From CAUZIZ01 sp965218775 (lineage in GTDB: Bacteria; Acidobacteriota; UBA6911; RPQK01; JAJDTT01): DNA of 64,000 bases. The notes below the pieces were generated by a model. It searched no databases and was not told the origin of the DNA. It was given only the letters and a program-made list of their open reading frames with translations. This document shows, piece by piece, positions 1-7,742 of the stretch. Both the position numbers and the translations under genes were made by a program. Location: positions 2,480,001 to 2,544,000 of the forward strand of contig CBDCLS010000006.1 of the NCBI GenBank assembly GCA_965218775.1. Direction: 5' to 3'. Numbering within the stretch: the stretch's first letter is position 1; every line of letters begins with the position of its first letter.

Positions 1-315
1 TTGACGGGTTCGAGTCTCGAAGATCAGGGTCGCTTTTTGTCGCGGGTTCGGGCCTCCCGCTCCCAGCACGTCCTTACCGCGACCTTGAAGGATAAGAGTG
101 TTTTTCCCGCGCTGCGCTTCGAGCAAAAAGAAGGTTGGGTCAAGCTGTATGATTTGACTTCAGCCCCGCCTGTCCTGCGAAGCTTCGAGGCCTCAGCCAT
201 CGTCTCACTTGTGAATGCCAAGGATTGGTCCCACCAGTCGGTGACCCAGGACTACGAGGACGACGAGATAAAGACGATCGTCAAATACCTGGCTTGGGCG
301 CGTTCCCAGGAATAG
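1..315 (+). CDS. C-terminal part of a possible cytochrome c / haem-binding domain protein (5' truncated)
   Basis: The frame is open at the left edge, so only about 104 C-terminal residues are seen. It runs through a beta-rich stretch (TATLKDKSVFPALRFEQ) and ends in an acidic-to-helical tail (EDDEIKTIVKYLAWARS). That layout resembles the end of the putative haem-binding domain proteins of Acidobacteria and Planctomycetes, which close with an amphipathic helix of the L-x-x-L-V-A-Y-L type. No CxxCH motif lies in the visible part, so haem binding cannot be confirmed. The next gene is on the opposite strand, across a palindromic repeat. The assignment is tentative; it could be the end of any secreted periplasmic protein. 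Confidence 0.4.
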   Translation: MTGSSLEDQGRFLSRVRASRSQHVLTATLKDKSVFPALRFEQKEGWVKLYDLTSAPPVLRSFEASAIVSLVNAKDWSHQSVTQDYEDDEIKTIVKYLAWARSQE

Positions 316-357
316 TCGAGGCGTCAAGGCCGAGGACGGTTGGGTATCTTCTCTGAC

Positions 358-432
358 GTAGCTTTGGCCTCCAAGCCGAAGTATTTCGGGCGTGCCTAGC
401 ACGACTGACGGCGGCCTGGAGCCCACCGCTAC
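358..432. repeat. Palindromic intergenic repeat, family B, copy 1
   Basis: This imperfect palindrome begins GTAGCTTTGGCCTCCA and ends GCGGCCTGGAGCCCACCGCTAC, with a variable inner hairpin. Four further copies lie at 30897-30972, 39514-39590, 42061-42136 and 59419-59494. All are intergenic, in both orientations, as expected for a REP/BIME-like element. Confidence 0.85.
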
Positions 433-446
433 GCCGAAGGTCGGAC

Positions 447-1376
447 TCAGTAGGTCTGAGTCCCTGTGGTCTTCATCGGCAATCGGTAGAGGGAAGTTTC
501 GGCAGTGATGTAGAGAGCGTCATGCTCCTCATCTCCCCACCCTAGATTGGAGGGTGCTTCTGGGAGGAGGATGTTTACCAGATGCTTGCCTGAGTTGTCG
601 AAGACCCAGATTCCTCCCGGTCCCGCGCAGTATAGTCGTCCTGACTCGTCGCTCTTGAGCCCTCCAACCGCACCCGGCAGCGGCGAGGGGATCTCGGCAA
701 AGAGGCTTCCCTCGAGCAGCGAGCCGTCTGGGTTGAAGGGAAACGACCAGATCCGGTTGTCTCGGGCGTCGCTCACGAAAAGGAGGTCTTGTTTAGGTGA
801 CAGAGCCAGGCCCCTCGGGAGGCCGACGCCGGGTGTCATCAGCCTTGTCTCCCCAGTTCGGCAGATCTGGTGGACGCCCGAGGTTGGGGCAACTGAATCC
901 TCTGTCGACAGATGGTTTTCGCTCTTGGGGTCAGTAAAATAGGTGCTGCCGTCTATGGCGTGAACCACGTCCACTGGTCCGTTAAGGAGCGAGCCTTGAA
1001 GCAGCCCCGCCAGCACCGTGATGGAGCCATCCTTTTCGGTGCGCGTGAATCGATGCGCCGATGCTTCGCAGGCAAGCAGGCGCCCCTGCCGGTCGAAGCT
1101 GAGACCCCGAGTTCCGGAGCTATTCTGGCGGAATATCGCTAGCGGGCCCTCAGAGCGGAGCTGCTCGGCTTCAGCGACCCCTACCGAAGCCCGGCCGGGC
1201 CTATACTTGAAGATGATTTCAGTGGAAGAGTCAGAGAAGAGAAGGTAACCAATGCGGCTGAACGCAAGCCCGTCCAGCTTCTTGAATCCAATCGCCAACC
1301 TTTCGATCTCACACTCCTCGCCAAACAGCTCCAGGAATTCTGGGGCGGCTGGGACGAAGGTTTCAGTTTCAGACAT
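447..1376 (-). CDS. SMP-30/gluconolactonase/LRE-like beta-propeller protein
   Basis: 309 residues. The sequence has the repeating blades of the SMP-30/gluconolactonase family: G-L-x-F-D-x-x-G-x-L (GLSFDRQGRLLACEAS), the family signature around VHAIDGSTYFTDP near residue 160, and a metal-site-like SDARDNRIWSF near residue 205. Members hydrolyse sugar lactones using one divalent metal. The usual P-N-D triplet before the D-G-x-x-Y-F-T-D-P motif is GPVDVV here, so one metal ligand may still be present, but activity is uncertain. No signal peptide is evident, so it is probably cytoplasmic. It lies 45 bp downstream of an FMN alpha-hydroxyacid oxidase gene on the same strand. A lactonase next to a hydroxyacid oxidase would fit a short sugar-acid oxidation operon, which is an inference. 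Confidence 0.8.
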   Translation of the reverse strand: MSETETFVPAAPEFLELFGEECEIERLAIGFKKLDGLAFSRIGYLLFSDSSTEIIFKYRPGRASVGVAEAEQLRSEGPLAIFRQNSSGTRGLSFDRQGRLLACEASAHRFTRTEKDGSITVLAGLLQGSLLNGPVDVVHAIDGSTYFTDPKSENHLSTEDSVAPTSGVHQICRTGETRLMTPGVGLPRGLALSPKQDLLFVSDARDNRIWSFPFNPDGSLLEGSLFAEIPSPLPGAVGGLKSDESGRLYCAGPGGIWVFDNSGKHLVNILLPEAPSNLGWGDEEHDALYITAETSLYRLPMKTTGTQTY

Positions 1377-1421
1377 TGAACCTGTTCGGAGTATGCCGAG
1401 AGATGGTCGGGAAGCGATTCA

Positions 1422-2549
1422 CTACGCCGGCACGGACACGCCCGCCGGGCTCGATTCCGTCCATCTGACGAGACCTCTGTCGATCTCGCTGATTCGGCTA
1501 CAGCCGCTGATGGCCAGAGCAAGATCCAGTTCGTCTCGAAGCATCTCGATCGCGTGGCTGACGCCAGACTCTCCTGCTGCTGCCAACGCCCAGACATAAG
1601 GGCGACCAACCATGACTGCCTTGGCTCCCAGTGCCAGGGCCTTCAGGACATCCGTTCCTCGTCGGATCCCTCCATCGATGAAGATCTCCAACTTGCTCTC
1701 GACTGCCTGCACGATTTCCTCCAGGACTTCCAGGGTTGCGGGCGAGCCGTCCAGTTGTCGGCCCCCGTGGTTGGAGACGACGATCCCTGCCACTTCGTGT
1801 TCGACGGCACGGAGCGCGTCATCTGGCCTGAGAATCCCCTTCAGGAGCAGCGGGAGCCGAGTGATCGACCTGAGCCAATCGACCGTCTCCCAGGTCAGCG
1901 CTGCCCCCATTTGTTCTATCGCAAAGGACTGGAGTTCGAGGTTACTAAGGTCCTCCGAAAGTTGATCGAATCCGATGTTGACCAGCACCTGATGCAGAAG
2001 CCGCCGGTCGGAGACGAACTGGTTTCTCAGGTTTCGATCTCTCTTTCCTGAGACCGGGGAGTCGACGGTGAGACAGAGGGCCTTGTAGCCCTCCGCTTCC
2101 GCCCGCTGGACCAGGGTTCGAGTTACCTGCTTGTCCCGGAGTGGGTAGAGCTGGAACCAGCGTGTTCCACTGGCGCTGGTAGCGACTTGCTCGAGGGAAC
2201 GGCTGGGTCCGCTGCTGAGGGTGTAGATGATCCCGGCGGCAGCTGCCGCACGCGCCACGGCACATTCGGCTTCGGCATCAAAAAAGCCGAGGCAGCCGAC
2301 CGGGGCCAGAACGATGGGCAGGGAGACCGACTCGCCCAGGAGAGTGGTGGAAAGATCACGTTGGGTCACGTCGCGTAGTACCCTTGGGAACAGCAGCAGC
2401 TGCTGGAACGCGGCTACATTCCGTCGGAGCGTGAGCTCATCGCAGGCGCCACCGGAGAGAAAATCGAATTCGGGCTGCGGTAAGGCACTCCTGGCCAGCG
2501 CTTCATACTCAGAGACATTGACGGGCCGGCTGGCTTGCTTCTCTGACAT
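1422..2549 (-). CDS. FMN-dependent alpha-hydroxy acid oxidase/dehydrogenase
   Basis: 375 residues, the normal length of the family (glycolate oxidase, lactate oxidase, L-lactate dehydrogenase LldD). Diagnostic segments are the N-terminal Y-E-x-L-A-R-S-A-L, the strand PIVLAPVGCLGFF, LTVDSPVSGKRDRN, the FMN-binding lysine region LLLKGIL, and the active-site motif SNHGGRQLDG with the catalytic His and the substrate-binding Arg. The phosphate-binding IDGGIRRGTDVLKALALGA follows. It oxidises a 2-hydroxy acid to a 2-oxo acid in the cytoplasm; whether the acceptor is oxygen or a quinone cannot be told from sequence. The start has a GGAGA box about 9 bases upstream. First gene of an operon with the SMP-30-like gene. 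Confidence 0.93.
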   Translation of the reverse strand: MSEKQASRPVNVSEYEALARSALPQPEFDFLSGGACDELTLRRNVAAFQQLLLFPRVLRDVTQRDLSTTLLGESVSLPIVLAPVGCLGFFDAEAECAVARAAAAAGIIYTLSSGPSRSLEQVATSASGTRWFQLYPLRDKQVTRTLVQRAEAEGYKALCLTVDSPVSGKRDRNLRNQFVSDRRLLHQVLVNIGFDQLSEDLSNLELQSFAIEQMGAALTWETVDWLRSITRLPLLLKGILRPDDALRAVEHEVAGIVVSNHGGRQLDGSPATLEVLEEIVQAVESKLEIFIDGGIRRGTDVLKALALGAKAVMVGRPYVWALAAAGESGVSHAIEMLRDELDLALAISGCSRISEIDRGLVRWTESSPAGVSVPA

Positions 2550-2735
2550 TAGCGGTCTCCTTCCGGTCCGTCACCCAACTGGGTCAAGAACTCCTCCAGT
2601 AGCAATGTTTTCAGGGTCTTCGTGGCCATGCCTGGTCGTCTAGCCTAACCCAAGCAGGAGTGACTTGCCAGGCAGCTATAGGGACGCAGGAGGCGCCTAG
2701 ACTTAGCGAGCGACCTCATACCGCCGAGATCAGAA

Positions 2736-3274
2736 GAGGTCAATCCCAAAGGGAGTGCGGCTTCCAGCCCAGGGTTTCCGAACCCTGGGTCACTACAGAC
2801 CTCAAGGCTCTTCAACCCCAACGGGGTTGCGGCAATCTGGCGATGAGGGTGACTTCGGCATGGGGTCAGTGTAGTCAACCCTTGCGTACCTGTTTAGCGT
2901 CTTTTTCTTGGCCTTGCCCTGGCCCTCGCCCCTAAACTTGCCTTTGCCTGTGCCTTTGCCTTCCAAACGGGGCCGGGGCCAATGCGCGAATTGCGTGAGA
3001 GACACCGGCGTATAGTTGGATCTTGCCATTGTCTATATCGAACGCTTTCGGTTTGGGGAACGCGAGATCAGGATTGTCTTGGGACGGGAGAAGCTCGCGT
3101 AAGAAAGAAGGCAAAGGCACAGGCAAGTTTGAAGGCGACGGCCAGGGCAAGGGTAAGGCTGGGCGCTAAACAGGTACACCCTTGCAGGGTTGACTACAGA
3201 CCTCTCCCCTCTATTCCCCAGGGTTCGGAAACCCGGGGCTAAAGACGCAACCCCGTTCGGGGTTGACTTCTCTT
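2736..3274. repeat. Multi-hairpin repeat, family A, copy 1, interrupted by a mobile element
   Basis: A chain of short perfect or near-perfect hairpins arranged with overall inverted symmetry. It starts GAGGTCAATCCCAAAGGGA, includes CCCAGGGTTTCCGAACCCTGGG and CAACCCCAACGGGGTTG, and closes with CCCCAGGGTTCGGAAACCCGGGG and a GCAACCCC/GGGGTTGAC hairpin. The inner palindrome (CAACCCTTGCAGGGTTG) is split by the element at 2886-3177. Open frames across it are by-products of the repeats. The rest of 2640-3454 holds no gene I can support. Confidence 0.8.
2886..3177. mobile_element. Hexamer-arm MITE, copy 1 (292 bp), inserted in a hairpin
   Basis: Terminal inverted repeats GTACCTGTTTAGCG and CGCTAAACAGGTAC bound the element exactly. 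Inside each end is an arm of repeats near CCTTGCCTTTGCC or its complement. The flanks are an 8-bp direct duplication ACCCTTGC (2878-2885 and 3178-3185). Removing the element and one copy restores the palindrome CAACCCTTGCAGGGTTG. It has no coding capacity. Confidence 0.85.
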
Positions 3275-3454
3275 GATCTTCGCAGCCAAGCGGTCAGGAT
3301 AGCCTCCCCCTAGCGCCAGGCGGCAACCCAGCGGACAGCCGCACAATCTGCCCAATCCCAACACCTCACTCGTGCCTCAGGCTTCACCTGCCCGGCAATG
3401 GCAGGACAAAGGCCGACCCTCGGCTCGGGAAACGGATGTCGAATCGACTTCGAC

Positions 3455-3913
3455 TCATGTTGGCCGCTCGCTCTTGAATCTCCGAATCGGGTCAACGACA
3501 CGTAAGAAGGAGAACTTCACGAAGTCACGATCACAAGTGTAAAGTGTGCGAATGCCGTGCTGTTTCAAGATTGTCGCGAGGTGCGCGTCCGGAACCAGGT
3601 TTCCGCGTACGGGAAGCTCGCCGGCGACCTGACTGTACACCGACCAGAATCCCTCTCCTTCTGAAATGCTGCGGACATGCGGTCGTGTCAGGAGTTGATT
3701 GATATTCCCCTGGGCTTCCGAGGGCGACAACGGCGACGCGAAGATGCGTGAGTGGGTTGCCATGCGCAGATAGCTCATGATCGTAGGCCAGGCCAGGTAA
3801 CAGACCTCAGTGCCCTGGGCGATGGATTGGAGAAAGGTTGCTGCCGTCTGGTGGCAATCGGAACTGGCGTCCGATGCGTACAGGAGAATGTTGACATCGA
3901 CAGAGAAACTCAC
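3455..3913 (-). CDS. PIN-domain ribonuclease toxin (VapC family)
   Basis: 152 residues. The fold signature of PIN RNases is visible: the N-terminal strand SFSVDVNILLYASD carries the first acidic residue, a conserved Glu lies in the helical region, LVPDAHLATILKQHG carries the third acidic position, and TCDRDF carries the last. VapC toxins cleave tRNA or rRNA in a Mg-dependent manner and are held inactive by the cognate antitoxin. The gene overlaps the upstream antitoxin gene by 4 bases (ATGA), the usual translational coupling in vapBC operons. It lies at the edge of a repeat-rich zone holding another PIN toxin pair and a broken mazF. Confidence 0.88.
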   Translation of the reverse strand: MSFSVDVNILLYASDASSDCHQTAATFLQSIAQGTEVCYLAWPTIMSYLRMATHSRIFASPLSPSEAQGNINQLLTRPHVRSISEGEGFWSVYSQVAGELPVRGNLVPDAHLATILKQHGIRTLYTCDRDFVKFSFLRVVDPIRRFKSERPT

Positions 3914-4152
3914 TTCCCGTCGCCGTCCATCAGATCATACGCGGCCTCGCGATCTGCAAGGTCCACCCGAGCCCCCATGGGTCTAGATTCCCATTTCATT
4001 GGCCCCAGCGAATGGGAATCTCCCCGACGTCGCTCTGCCAGCACCACGGCCAGAAGGTCGGAAACGAGCCTCCCCAGGGACTTGCCTTCACTTTTCTGTG
4101 CGGCCTTTAGTTCCTTTAGAACAGGTTCATCGATATCCAGCGTTGTCCTCAT
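3910..4152 (-). CDS. VapB-like ribbon-helix-helix antitoxin
   Basis: About 80 residues from the chosen ATG (MRTTLDIDEPVLKELK). The T-T-x-x-I-D-x-x-V-L start is the beta-strand and first helix of the ribbon-helix-helix antitoxins that precede vapC. The C-terminal half (DSHSLGPMKWESRPMGARVDL) is the toxin-neutralising tail, with the W-x-S-x-P-M-G-A-R-V-D-L-x-D-R-x-A pattern seen in related antitoxins. An in-frame ATG 27 bases upstream would add nine residues, but homologous proteins normally begin at M-R-T-T. It overlaps the toxin by 4 bases, and as a DNA-binding antitoxin it probably represses its own promoter in the 30-base divergent gap to the mazF remnant. Confidence 0.8.
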   Translation of the reverse strand: MRTTLDIDEPVLKELKAAQKSEGKSLGRLVSDLLAVVLAERRRGDSHSLGPMKWESRPMGARVDLADREAAYDLMDGDGK

Positions 4153-4182
4153 GATGCTGTATGCTATGTTGTTACGCATCTG

Positions 4183-4511
4183 ATGTCAAAGAGGGGCACC
4201 ATCGACCGAACTCTGAGGGTCGAGCCCCGCAAGACGAGAACCTGTGTGGTCGTCTCCAACGACATCGCGAATCGATACGGTCAGGCGGTGACCGTAGTGC
4301 CCACCCAGGTCTTCAAGCTGGCCCGCTCCCGTAGAACCTACATCGGCGTAAGCCCAGATCCAGTCTTCGGCAGGCCCGAGTGGCCAACGCCTCGATGGTG
4401 ATGACCTACGACCGGAGCCGGGTGGTCCAGAAGGCAGGACAAATCAGTGCGCAAGCCCAGAGAGAACTGGATGAGGCCCTCCGCGTCCATCTGGCGCTGA
4501 TCCCCCTCTGA
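4183..4511 (+). pseudogene. Broken mazF/pemK endoribonuclease toxin
   Basis: The first frame reads M-S-K-R-G-T-I then KTRTCVVVSNDIANRYGQAV, the hallmark beta-barrel segment of MazF/PemK toxins. After about residue 48 the reading frame runs into unrelated sequence and stops near 4401. The continuation is in another frame: a segment with VANASMVMTYDRSRVVQKAG then SAQAQRELDEALRVHLAL, ending at 4511, which matches the end of MazF proteins (normally K-x-x-Q-I-R-T-V-D-K-S-R-L then a helix D-E-A-L-R-x-H-L-x-L). At least one frameshift is needed, and the central region is diverged. No mazE lies directly upstream. It is very probably a decayed toxin gene. Confidence 0.82.
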
Positions 4512-4782
4512 GGGCACTGTCAAGTCAGGCGGCAGTCGGCGAGAATCACTAGTGTCCCCCTCTGGGGCACTTCGGGGACTTTCTTTTTACCCGAAGACGA
4601 GGGCGGGTAGCTCCCGAGGGGGACACTGAAGCGCGAGCCCCACCCCCGCAGTGAGAACCCTGTCCCGAGAAGCGTCTGGCGCAGGATCATCGCCAGGAGC
4701 GGTCGTGAAGTGCTGAGTACGTGTTTTGTAGCAAGCCCGAGTAGATGGGAAGCGCCCACTACATTGGGCTTGAGGTTCGGGT

Positions 4783-5217
4783 TCAGCTATCGATTGGGTT
4801 GACCAGACTCTCAAATCCGTAGTTTTCGAAGTGGCTGATGTTTCGTGTGGCGAACTCCGTGACGCCATGGTGCAGCATTGTGAGGGCGAGACGGGCATCG
4901 AAGATCTGACGGTACCCGAAACTCGGTTCACGGGCCAACGCCCAGATTCGATCCATCAGCCGACCCGGGTAGTCGATTAGTCCCCAGTCGGGATTCTCCC
5001 TGAGAGCTTGGCCACTCGCCGCTGCTGCGGGGGCGGACAAAGGCCTTTCTACAAGCCGTGGATTTCGAAGGAGCACATAGAGTTCAGCCAGTACCAGCTC
5101 GCATATGACGAAGTTTCGGTCTTGGGAAGCAGATTCCAGGAAGGATCGGGCGGCAGTGTGCTCCGGGCAGCTCGTATGGAATGCGTAGAAGAGGATATTG
5201 GTGTCACAGGATCGCAC
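4783..5217 (-). CDS. PIN-domain toxin (VapC-like), second pair
   Basis: 144 residues starting with GTG. The N-terminal strand RSCDTNILFYAFHTSCPEH holds the first catalytic Asp. VICELVLAELYVLLRNP carries the conserved Glu. IFDARLALTMLHHGV holds the third acidic position, followed by A-T-R-N and the usual F-x-x-Y-x-F-x-x-L-V-N-P-I ending. This is the layout of the TA-system PIN family whose members often end in N-P. The antitoxin gene ends 3 bases before the start, so the two are co-transcribed. About 260 bp between the mazF remnant and this gene hold nothing I recognise. Confidence 0.87.
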   Translation of the reverse strand: MRSCDTNILFYAFHTSCPEHTAARSFLESASQDRNFVICELVLAELYVLLRNPRLVERPLSAPAAAASGQALRENPDWGLIDYPGRLMDRIWALAREPSFGYRQIFDARLALTMLHHGVTEFATRNISHFENYGFESLVNPIDS

Positions 5218-5220
5218 CGA

Positions 5221-5475
5221 TCAGTGCCGTCCAGGAAGCGCATTCGACTCGTGAACCAGTTCGCGCCAGCGGGAGTAATGGATTCGAATCCGACCCAGGT
5301 CTTCACCTTGGGGCAATTTCCATGCGTCGTGGTCGGTTGGGCGCTGTGGATAGCACCGGACCATGTATTCGGCTCCGCGCCGCAGCACCTCGGCCAAGGG
5401 CCATTCCAGATCGCGCGCCACCCGCTTTACCTCCGAATAGAGTGAATCCGGAAGCTGAAACTGAATCTTCGTCAT
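5221..5475 (-). CDS. Antitoxin of the second PIN toxin pair
   Basis: 84 residues beginning MTKIQFQLPDSLYSEVKRVA, a strand-then-helix start typical of ribbon-helix-helix antitoxins. The middle (WPLAEVLRRGAEYMVRC) is the second helix of the DNA-binding domain. The C-terminal half (WKLPQGEDLGRIRIHYSRWR) would be the toxin-wrapping tail. The spacing of three bases to the PIN toxin and the size support the pairing. It would inhibit the toxin and repress the operon. The A/T-rich stretch just upstream (5476-5515, with repeated ATGATGT/ATGACAT) is a plausible operator. Confidence 0.8.
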   Translation of the reverse strand: MTKIQFQLPDSLYSEVKRVARDLEWPLAEVLRRGAEYMVRCYPQRPTDHDAWKLPQGEDLGRIRIHYSRWRELVHESNALPGRH

Positions 5476-5523
5476 GATGTCATTATGACATATCCATTTA
5501 AATGATGTCTGTCAAGCGGTGGC

Positions 5524-5947
5524 CAGGGACTTAGCGTCCCCATCGGGGATGGTAGAAACCCCTCGCCTTACAGGCGAAGAGAATTCCCGCCAATGAAGTT
5601 TAGCGTAATAGACCGGTCCTAGGGCCGGAGTATCCGGCGCGAGGTCAGAGTGAAGCCCGCTTCGTATCTGTTTAGCGCCTTCTTCCCACCCTTGCCTTTG
5701 CCCCTGCCCGTGCCTTTGCCCTGACTTCGGCTCTCCTTGATTGTATCAAGGCCCTTGGCCAAGCCAGGCCGATTGAGTCGACAGTGCGTTCTTTGATCTT
5801 GCTGTCAGCGACTACGAGGGTTTCAGGACAAAAAGACGCGAACGAACACGGGCACGGGCGAAGGCGAGGGCACGGGCAAGGGCAAGGGCAAGGGCAAGGG
5901 TAGGAAAAAGACGCTAAACAGATACCCCGCTTCAGCGGGCTTCTCGA
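5524..5947. repeat. Cluster of REP-like hairpins around a mobile element
   Basis: A run of small hairpins: CGTCCCCATCGGGGATGG, CCTCGCCTTACAGGCGA, CCGGTCCTAGGGCCGG, and the palindrome GAAGCCCGCTTCAGCGGGCTTC, which is split by the element at 5664-5925. The cluster lies at the 3' side of an IS200-like transposase remnant, the normal setting of REP sequences next to a RAYT gene. Confidence 0.65.
5664..5925. mobile_element. Hexamer-arm MITE, copy 2 (262 bp), inserted in a hairpin
   Basis: Termini are GTATCTGTTTAGCG and CGCTAAACAGATAC. The arms are CCTTGCCTTTGCCCCTGCCC and an array of GGGCAA/GGGCAC hexamers on the right. The exact 8-bp target duplication CCCGCTTC lies at 5656-5663 and 5926-5933. 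Excision rebuilds GAAGCCCGCTTCAGCGGGCTTC, a perfect palindrome. The core contains a segment close to TGTATCAAGGCCCTTGGCCAA that is shared with other copies. Confidence 0.88.
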
Positions 5948-6197
5948 ATAAAGGCTTTAGCCATGATCCGGTCCTGTGGTAGGACGGCCAGGCAAACGGG
6001 ATTCTGCGGCGCAGGCGACGATTCAGGTAATGAGTACTCGAACCCTTCAACTCTCCGATCCAGTCGCTGATCCTCAAACCGGGACCAATCCGGACGGCCA
6101 CGTGGACGTGCTCCCTCAATTCCTCCAATCTCGGCAAGGGCTCCGTCGAAAAAATATATTCCGAGTTGGCCGACACCAACTCAAGGCAGTTCATCAT
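5934..6197 (-). pseudogene. Remnant of an IS200-like/REP-associated (RAYT) HUH transposase
   Basis: The readable frame contains REHVHVAVRIGPGLRISDWI followed by GELKGSSTHYLNRRL and IPFAWPSYH. This matches the centre of Y1 transposases: the H-U-H motif (His-Val-His here, near residue 30), the D-W-I-G-E-L-K-G helix and the F-A-W-Q-x-x-Y strand. The catalytic tyrosine helix is missing, the N-terminus is incomplete, and the frame runs into the repeat element downstream. The remnant sits beside REP-like hairpins, the arrangement expected for a RAYT that once mobilised them. Confidence 0.75.
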
Positions 6198-6313
6198 CGA
6201 CTGCTTCGTGACCGGGCATTCTTGGCGCGAGGCGGCGTGTGGCTACTGAGCCGAACGGATCGGGACGTGTTTTCGGAGCGAGTACTGGGCCCCAACCGCC
6301 AATTTGACAGTGC

Positions 6314-7717
6314 TCATTCGGCGGCCAGGATTGAATCGAGGTAGTCGTCTCGCGCGAGTGCCTCAAAGGTGGTGTTGTCGTTTACGAAGAAGGTGTATTC
6401 GCCTCCGATGCGGATGGGGTCTCTGCCTGTGTTGTCGCTCTCGCCCAGATTCAACACGAGCGAGAAGCTAATCCCGCCCCAGTACTCATTCGTTTGTCCG
6501 CTTGCGGGTACCTCATCTCCCAAGAATCGATCATCACCACCGTGGTCGGCAAATACCGCGATCGAATTGTTGAGAGCGGATCCCGAAGAGTACTGGCCAC
6601 TGGGATAGAGGTCGTCACCTGCCAGGTCTTCGAACCAGACTATGCTGCCGTCATTTGCCAAACCCGTCGATCCTTCGCTGGCTCGGCCGTAGGAGTCGTT
6701 CCCACCTTGCTCGATGAACGTGCCTACGGCCTGGTGTGCGGCGAAACCCTGGACGTACCGGCTGCCGATGTATTTGTCCGCTTCCGCACCGTCGCTTTGC
6801 AACATCCCCCAGCCGAAGTAGTAGCCGCCGCCCTGAGAGAAATCGCCCCCGTCCATCACATCGGCGCCCCCACCGTCATGGAGTATTCCGACGCCACCTG
6901 AGACCAGGAAACGTATCCCGACACCGACCCCCTGTGACCACCCCTGAAATTTCCCGGGAGTATCGTAGCTGGACCGTACGCTGCCCTTGGCGAAGTAGTG
7001 ATCCCGCCCCCGTCTATCCAATAGGGCTCCGATACCGCCAGCGATTCCAGCTCCCTGGGAGAAGATGTGTGACTCATAACGATCGTCACCTTGTGTGTCA
7101 ATCAAAGCACCGACGCCCATGAAGCCACACCCCTGAGCATTCGATTGAGCACGATAGACATCGTCCCCCGACGAATCAATCAGTAGGCCCGCGCCCAACA
7201 CGGCCGAACCCTGTGTCGCGGTCAACCCCAGGTACGAATCGTCTCCGCTCATGTCGGCGAGAATCCCTATACCCAGAAACCCGTGGCCCAGGGAGTGGTC
7301 TAGACTCGACTCGTAAACATCATCCCCCTCGACATCGATGACCACGGAGGCGTGTACTTCAGAGCTTGATGTAGCGACCCGATCGGCGTAGACGTCGTCT
7401 CCTCCGAGGTCGATCAAAACGGCAACCTTGCGAGCCTCGAGTTTGTCGTACGCATCATCACCTACGCCGCCGATGATTATCGCGCCAAACCGAGTCTCAT
7501 GGATCAACGGCTTCGAGGCGTCTGGGGAGAGTTGGTGAAGGACGTCCTCTTGGAGACCGTGTACGTACTGGGCGTCCACCAGAGTGCTAAGTATACGCGC
7601 TCCTCGAAGTTCCCGAATCGATGACCAGAACTCGGGACTGCGGGTGTTTCGCCGCGATGTCGCGGAGCGAGTCCTGCGTCTGCTGCCAGACAGTTTCAGG
7701 TTCACGACCACGATCAC
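6314..7717 (-). CDS. GDD-repeat protein of unknown function
   Basis: 467 residues. From about residue 90 the protein is a tandem array of roughly 25-residue units. The core is Q-G-x-G-x-x-G-x-G-x-L-x-D-x-x-G-D-D-x-Y, for example GAGLLIDSSGDDVY and GVGALIDTQGDDRY. I count about twelve units, the later ones degenerate (GNDSY, EADKY, GADVM, GDDRF). The regular Gly and the paired Asp at each turn suggest a beta-solenoid or a metal-binding stack, by analogy with other Gly-Asp repeats; this is inference. The first 45 residues are Arg/Ser-rich and do not look like a signal peptide, so the true 5' end may be damaged. The gene starts 25 bases from a glycosyltransferase remnant on the other strand. I do not recognise a named family. 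Confidence 0.7.
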   Translation of the reverse strand: MIVVVNLKLSGSRRRTRSATSRRNTRSPEFWSSIRELRGARILSTLVDAQYVHGLQEDVLHQLSPDASKPLIHETRFGAIIIGGVGDDAYDKLEARKVAVLIDLGGDDVYADRVATSSSEVHASVVIDVEGDDVYESSLDHSLGHGFLGIGILADMSGDDSYLGLTATQGSAVLGAGLLIDSSGDDVYRAQSNAQGCGFMGVGALIDTQGDDRYESHIFSQGAGIAGGIGALLDRRGRDHYFAKGSVRSSYDTPGKFQGWSQGVGVGIRFLVSGGVGILHDGGGADVMDGGDFSQGGGYYFGWGMLQSDGAEADKYIGSRYVQGFAAHQAVGTFIEQGGNDSYGRASEGSTGLANDGSIVWFEDLAGDDLYPSGQYSSGSALNNSIAVFADHGGDDRFLGDEVPASGQTNEYWGGISFSLVLNLGESDNTGRDPIRIGGEYTFFVNDNTTFEALARDDYLDSILAAE

Positions 7718-7742
7718 GATGGCGCTGAGAACTAACCACTAA

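Noticed and set aside
2645..3310. Several open frames of 70-90 residues on both strands
   Set aside because: They follow the hairpin and hexamer repeats, have no ribosome-binding site and overlap each other on opposite strands.
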